This document shows, piece after piece, positions 58,190 to 64,000 of a stretch of DNA of 64,000 nucleotides. The stretch is from NCBI RefSeq assembly GCF_000010805.1, contig NC_012522.1:1116001-1180000 (forward strand). Reading direction: 5' to 3'. The notes beneath the pieces are model-generated. The model saw only the letters and a list, made by a program, of their open reading frames with translations. It was not told the origin of the DNA and ran no database searches. The DNA comes from Rhodococcus opacus B4. GTDB lineage: Bacteria; Actinomycetota; Actinomycetes; Mycobacteriales; Mycobacteriaceae. Made by a program: the position numbers and the translations under genes. Each line of letters opens with the position of its first letter. Position 1 is the first letter of the stretch.

Positions 58190-58897
58190 ATGCCGGACGA
58201 CGAGTACGAGCACCCGGAGATGACGGGTGTCGGCACCGCCACGAATACACTCACAGCCGTGAGTCAGTCGACCGGCGCCGAACCGGAGAGCAGGGCAGCC
58301 CGCAAGGAGCGCACGAGGAAGGCCCTTCTCGACGGCACGCTCGAACTCATGGCGGACCGCAGTTTCGCCGGCGTGAGCCTGCGCGAGATCGCCCGCACCG
58401 CAGGAATCGTGCCCACCGCGTTCTACCGCCACTTCGCGTCCATCGAGGAACTCGGTGTGGTGCTCGTCGAGGAGGGCATGCGAATCCTGCGCCAGATGCT
58501 CCGCGACGCCCGGCGCACGCCGAGCACCAAAAGCGCCGGCGCATCCCTCGACATCCTCGTGCGACAGGTCCGCACCCACGAGGCGCAGTTCCGGTTCCTC
58601 AGCCGCGAACGCTACGGCGGCGTCCCCGAAATTCGCCGTGCGATCGCGACCGAGATGACACTGTTCGTCAGCGAACTCACGGTGGATCTGTCCCGCATCG
58701 ACGGTCTGCAGTCCTGGGACCACGACGACCTGGAGATGGCGGCCGACCTGATCGTGTCCACCATGTTCGCCGTCGTCGTCGATCTGCTCGAGGCCGATCG
58801 TCCCGGAAGCCGAAGCGAGGCCGAGGTGGTCGCGCGCGCCGAACGGCAACTACGCCTGATCATGCTCGGCATGAGCGGGTGGAATCCCGGAAAGTAG
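58190..58897 (+). CDS. TetR-family regulator of the desaturase operon
   Basis: The 235-residue protein has a TetR DNA-binding domain (RTRKALLDGTLELMADRSFAGVSLREIARTAGIVPTAFYRHF, about residues 42-83) and a DesT/FasR-like ligand domain. Divergence from a desaturase/reductase operon and the operator candidate at 58090 suggest that it senses saturated versus unsaturated acyl-CoA. The first 30 residues before the domain are low-complexity; ATG 58220 and GTG 58259 are alternative starts. Confidence 0.84.
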   Translation: MPDDEYEHPEMTGVGTATNTLTAVSQSTGAEPESRAARKERTRKALLDGTLELMADRSFAGVSLREIARTAGIVPTAFYRHFASIEELGVVLVEEGMRILRQMLRDARRTPSTKSAGASLDILVRQVRTHEAQFRFLSRERYGGVPEIRRAIATEMTLFVSELTVDLSRIDGLQSWDHDDLEMAADLIVSTMFAVVVDLLEADRPGSRSEAEVVARAERQLRLIMLGMSGWNPGK

Positions 58898-58923
58898 TCG
58901 CACTCTCACCGTACGGTGGGGGC

Positions 58924-59772
58924 ATGTCGAACCTCCTCGAGCACACCCACGTCCCGGTAGGTCCGCTCACCTTCGATGTCGCGGTCGGTGGTCCGGTCGG
59001 CGGCGACGCCGTCCTCCTTCTCCACGGTTACCCGGAGAGCGCGGCGTCGTGGTCACCGGTCGCGGCCCTCCTGAACGACGCGGGCCTCCGGACCTACGCG
59101 CCGAACCAGCGTGGATACTCGCCCGGTGCACGACCCGACGGAGTCGACTCCTACCGTATCGACCACCTCGTCGCTGATGTCGTGGGGCTGCTCGACGCCC
59201 TCGACATCGACACGGTGCACCTCGTCGGCCACGACTGGGGATCCATCGTGGCGTGGTGCGTGGCGGCCCGCCACCCGGGTCGCGTCACGTCGCTGACCAC
59301 GGTGTCGGTTCCCCATCCCGCGGCCTTCGGCTGGGCGCTACGCGAAGACGAAGACCAGCAACAGCGATCGTCCTACATCCAGTTCCTGCGGACGGAGGGC
59401 AAGGCCGAGCACGTCCTCCTTCGCGAGGACGCCCAGCGGCTGCGCGCGGTGTTCGGGGACGTCGTGAGTTCCGAACTCGTAGACGAGCACGTTGGGCTTC
59501 TGAGTGAACCGGGCGCGCTGACCGCCGCGCTGAACTGGTACCGCGCCATGACAAGTGACTTCGAGGCGACACCCGCCGTCACCGTTCCCACGACTTACGT
59601 CTGGAGCACCGGCGACATCGCGATCGGGCGTGCCGCGGCGGAGAGGTGTGGCGAGTTCGTCGATGCGCCCTACGAGTTCGTCGTCCTGGACGGTGCTACG
59701 CATTGGGTTCCCGAGGAGTGTCCGGAACTGCTCACGAAGGCAATTCTGGAACGCGCCCGTTCAACGATCTGA
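58924..59772 (+). CDS. Epoxide hydrolase-like alpha/beta hydrolase
   Basis: The 282-residue enzyme has the oxyanion motif HGYPESAASW, the nucleophilic Asp in VGHDWGSIVAW near residue 104 and the catalytic His in ATHWVPEE near residue 260. An Asp nucleophile points to epoxide hydrolase or haloalkane dehalogenase. ATG 58924 is preceded by GTGGGGGC. It is 26 bases after the TetR gene and may be cotranscribed. Confidence 0.85.
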   Translation: MSNLLEHTHVPVGPLTFDVAVGGPVGGDAVLLLHGYPESAASWSPVAALLNDAGLRTYAPNQRGYSPGARPDGVDSYRIDHLVADVVGLLDALDIDTVHLVGHDWGSIVAWCVAARHPGRVTSLTTVSVPHPAAFGWALREDEDQQQRSSYIQFLRTEGKAEHVLLREDAQRLRAVFGDVVSSELVDEHVGLLSEPGALTAALNWYRAMTSDFEATPAVTVPTTYVWSTGDIAIGRAAAERCGEFVDAPYEFVVLDGATHWVPEECPELLTKAILERARSTI

Positions 59773-59847
59773 TCGGCGGTTCACCTCCATGTGCGGCGAC
59801 AGTCTGGTGTGATGGCACTACGCGTCTCGTGCACCCTGGGAGGCACC

Positions 59848-60429
59848 ATGAGTGGCATCGCAATCCTGCTGGTCGGCGCGGTTCTGTGCTTCGCCGGTGT
59901 CGGTTCACTCCACGTCGCCGTGCTCGCCTCGGGATTCGGCCTCGGCTGGCTCCTCGCAGATCTGCTGTCACTGTCGCTCGGGACGACGTTCCTGGTCGCG
60001 GCGATCGGCGCGGTCGTGGTGTGGGTGGCCACCACTTTGATCTTCAAATTCGCCGCATTCTTCATCGGAGGCATCGCGGGCGCCGTGATCGGAGCGAAGT
60101 TCAGTCGTGTACTGCAGCCCGACGACGCCAACTGGCTCCTCAGCGGAATCGTGATCGTCGCGCTCGCCGTCGCCTGTGGTTTCATCGCCGACCGGTACCG
60201 CGCGCGGGCATTGTTGTGGCTCACCGCGCTCGGCGGCGCCAGCTTGGTGCTGACCGGACTCGGTCTGGCCATCAGCCCCCTGCGGTTCCTCGAGGATCCG
60301 AACGAGGGCACCCAGCAGTTCTTCGCCTCGGTGATCTGGATCGTCGTGGCGGCGGCGGGCTGGCTGACCCAGCGTCGGCTGTTCCCGGAGAAACTCCGGA
60401 TCGACGACGATCGTCGCGCGAAGCGTTAG
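59848..60429 (+). CDS. DUF4203-type membrane protein
   Basis: The 193-residue protein has six or seven membrane helices with glycine-rich turns (FFIGGIAGAVIGAKFSRV). A basic tail KLRIDDDRRAKR follows the last helix. ATG 59848 has GGGAGG 5 bases upstream, better than the frame opening at 59791. The family occurs widely in actinobacteria without known function. It overlaps the MFS gene's stop by 4 bases, convergently. Confidence 0.75.
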   Translation: MSGIAILLVGAVLCFAGVGSLHVAVLASGFGLGWLLADLLSLSLGTTFLVAAIGAVVVWVATTLIFKFAAFFIGGIAGAVIGAKFSRVLQPDDANWLLSGIVIVALAVACGFIADRYRARALLWLTALGGASLVLTGLGLAISPLRFLEDPNEGTQQFFASVIWIVVAAAGWLTQRRLFPEKLRIDDDRRAKR

Positions 60430-61751
60430 TCGCGTTCGGGCGCCTTCACCACCGTCAGCGCGGCGAGCCCGATCGCGAGCACGATGACCAGGCCGAGGAT
60501 CCCCGCCCGATCGGCCGCGAACCACCAGGCGAACAGCCCGAAGAGGGTGGGCGAGAGGAACGACACCGCGCGACCGGTGGTCGCGTACAGGCCGAACATC
60601 TGGCCCTCCCGGCCGGGCGGGGTGATCCGGGCCAGGAATGTGCGCGCGGACGACTGCGCGGGACCGACGAACAGGCACAGCAGCAGTCCGAAGATCCAGA
60701 ACATGGCCGGTCCGGAGACGGCCGTCAGTACGACGCCGACGACGATCATCGCGATCAGGGACGTCATGATGACGGTCTTCGGGCCGATCCGGTCGTCGAA
60801 CCGGCCGGCGGTGAGCGCGCCGAGCGCGGAGACGACGTTGGCGGCGACGCCGAACAGCAGCACGTCACCGGCGCTGATGCCGTAGACGTTGACGGCGAGG
60901 ACGGCGCCGAACGTGAAGACACCGGCCAGCCCGTCGCGGAACAGCGCACTCGCCACCAGGAAGTACACGGTGCGCCGGTCGGCGGACCAGAGGTCGCGCA
61001 GATCCCGCCACAGCACCCGGTACGACTCGACGAAACCGGCCTTGGCCGCACCCGGATCGGCATTCGTGCGGGGCAGCTCGGGGACCTTCAGCAGCACGGG
61101 AATCGCGAAGACCGCGAACCAGACGGCGGCGAGCAGCGCGACCATCCGGATGTTCAGGCCGCCGTCGGTGGTGAGCCCGAGGAATCCCCGCGTGTCGCCG
61201 TCGCCGGCGATGAATCCGAAGTAACACAGCAGCAGCAGCACGATCCCACCGAAATAGCCCATCGCCCAGCCGAACCCGGACACCCTCCCGATGTTCGCCG
61301 GCGTCGACACCTGCCTGAGCATCGCGTTGTACGGGACGCCGGCCAGTTCGAAGATCACCGAACCCGCGGCCAGTAGCACCAGCCCGAGCCACAGGTACTG
61401 ATACGAGTCGCGGACGAGGAACATCGCCGCCATGCAGCCGACCGTCGCGAAGGTGAGGACGCCGAGCGCCCACTTGCGTCGTCCTGCGGCGTCGAATCGC
61501 TGACCGGTGACGGGGGCGAGCACGGCGATGAGGAAGCCGGCGATGCCGAGCGACCAGCCCAGCCAGGTGCTCGCGGAGATCGATCCCGGCAGGTCCTCCC
61601 CCACGGCGTCCGTCAGGTACACGGAGAAGACGAACGTGAGGATCACGGCGTTGAAGGCGGCCGAACCCCAGTCCCACAACCCCCACGCGACAACCTGTCT
61701 GCGCGTCGCGGCCTCGCCGATCCCGGCAGGCGGACGAACGTCGGTGCTCAT
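60426..61751 (-). CDS. MFS transporter of the UMF1/Atg22-like type
   Basis: The 441-residue permease has 12 predicted helices. The start RQVVAWGLWDWGSAAFNAVILTFVFSVYL is characteristic of UMF1 transporters, with GQRFDAAGRRKWAL in the loop after helix 2 and FDDRIGPKTVIM later. The substrate is unknown. It converges with the DUF4203 gene at overlapping stops and is divergent from the PadR gene. Confidence 0.85.
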   Translation of the reverse strand: MSTDVRPPAGIGEAATRRQVVAWGLWDWGSAAFNAVILTFVFSVYLTDAVGEDLPGSISASTWLGWSLGIAGFLIAVLAPVTGQRFDAAGRRKWALGVLTFATVGCMAAMFLVRDSYQYLWLGLVLLAAGSVIFELAGVPYNAMLRQVSTPANIGRVSGFGWAMGYFGGIVLLLLCYFGFIAGDGDTRGFLGLTTDGGLNIRMVALLAAVWFAVFAIPVLLKVPELPRTNADPGAAKAGFVESYRVLWRDLRDLWSADRRTVYFLVASALFRDGLAGVFTFGAVLAVNVYGISAGDVLLFGVAANVVSALGALTAGRFDDRIGPKTVIMTSLIAMIVVGVVLTAVSGPAMFWIFGLLLCLFVGPAQSSARTFLARITPPGREGQMFGLYATTGRAVSFLSPTLFGLFAWWFAADRAGILGLVIVLAIGLAALTVVKAPERD

Positions 61752-61840
61752 GCCCGCGAGCCTATGCGAGCGAACGGCACATGCGTGCGGTCTGACGCGA
61801 CGAGCGTCCTCGTTCGACGGGGAGACTTAGTGTGCACTCA

Positions 61841-61865
61841 GTTGCATACTCACCTCGTTGCATAC
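61841..61865 (+). promoter_or_regulatory. Direct repeats upstream of the PadR gene
   Basis: GTTGCATAC occurs at 61841-61849 and 61857-61865, a 9-base direct repeat with a 16-base period ending 12 bases before the PadR start. It may be the PadR operator. Confidence 0.5.
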
Positions 61866-61877
61866 ATACTTCGGTCC

Positions 61878-64000
<2,123 letters not shown>

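Overview
The window is a high-GC (about two-thirds G+C) actinobacterial chromosome segment, most likely from a large-genome Rhodococcus (R. jostii/R. opacus type). The reasons are the frequent GTG starts, ClpP1/ClpP2 paralogues, LexA boxes of the TCGAAC-N4-GTTCGA type, a DUF222/HNH (13E12-type) protein, and gene order from about 20 to 48 kb that follows Mycobacterium tuberculosis Rv2457c-Rv2478c as I remember it (clpX, clpP2, clpP1, tig, nei, rpiB, DsbA-like protein, pepN, DUF5130, CtaJ, HNH, glbO, aglA, two small genes, gdh, thioesterase, ettA, SSB-like). No insertion sequence, prophage or CRISPR array is visible.

1-17 kb is an accessory catabolic region. A plus-strand inositol operon (iolD, cut by the window edge, then iolE, iolG, iolH, iolA) ends in a strong terminator. 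It is followed by a type II NADH dehydrogenase overlapping a ROK sugar kinase, an MmcQ/YjbR protein and a DUF222/HNH protein with a LexA-type box. An IolT-like sugar/inositol transporter and a LacI repressor are divergent around a promoter with two operator-like sites. A second cyclitol-like module follows: an IolE-like TIM-barrel protein, a phytanoyl-CoA-dioxygenase-like Fe(II)/2-oxoglutarate enzyme, and a divergent LacI/periplasmic-binding-type regulator. A secreted M23 peptidase closes this part.

17.8-20.3 kb is a quinate/shikimate pair: a QsuB-type 3-dehydroshikimate dehydratase fused to a VOC domain, and a type II 3-dehydroquinate dehydratase, behind a palindromic operator candidate.

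20.3-48.3 kb is the conserved housekeeping block for protein quality control (clpX, clpP2, clpP1, tig), tRNA-Pro and tRNA-Gly, DNA repair (Nei-type glycosylase, DinB with a LexA-like box over its start codon), redox and peptidase genes, a CtaJ candidate, truncated haemoglobin O, alpha-glucosidase, the very large NAD-glutamate dehydrogenase with thioesterases on both sides, and the ABC-F protein EttA. An AraC regulator and a SRPBCC protein, together with dinB, lie between pepN and the DUF5130 gene.

48.3-64 kb is more mixed: a CopD-CtaG fusion, tRNA-Arg, an alpha/beta hydrolase, an HxlR regulator divergent from an SDR/thioesterase pair with a long perfect inverted repeat between them, the NADP-type glutamate dehydrogenase with a GlnR-like site, a TetR-controlled acyl desaturase/ferredoxin-reductase operon, an epoxide-hydrolase-like enzyme, two membrane proteins, and a PadR regulator followed by a 2,4-dienoyl-CoA reductase-type flavoenzyme cut by the right edge. 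Functions are assigned from recognisable motifs and remembered family features; no database search was run.
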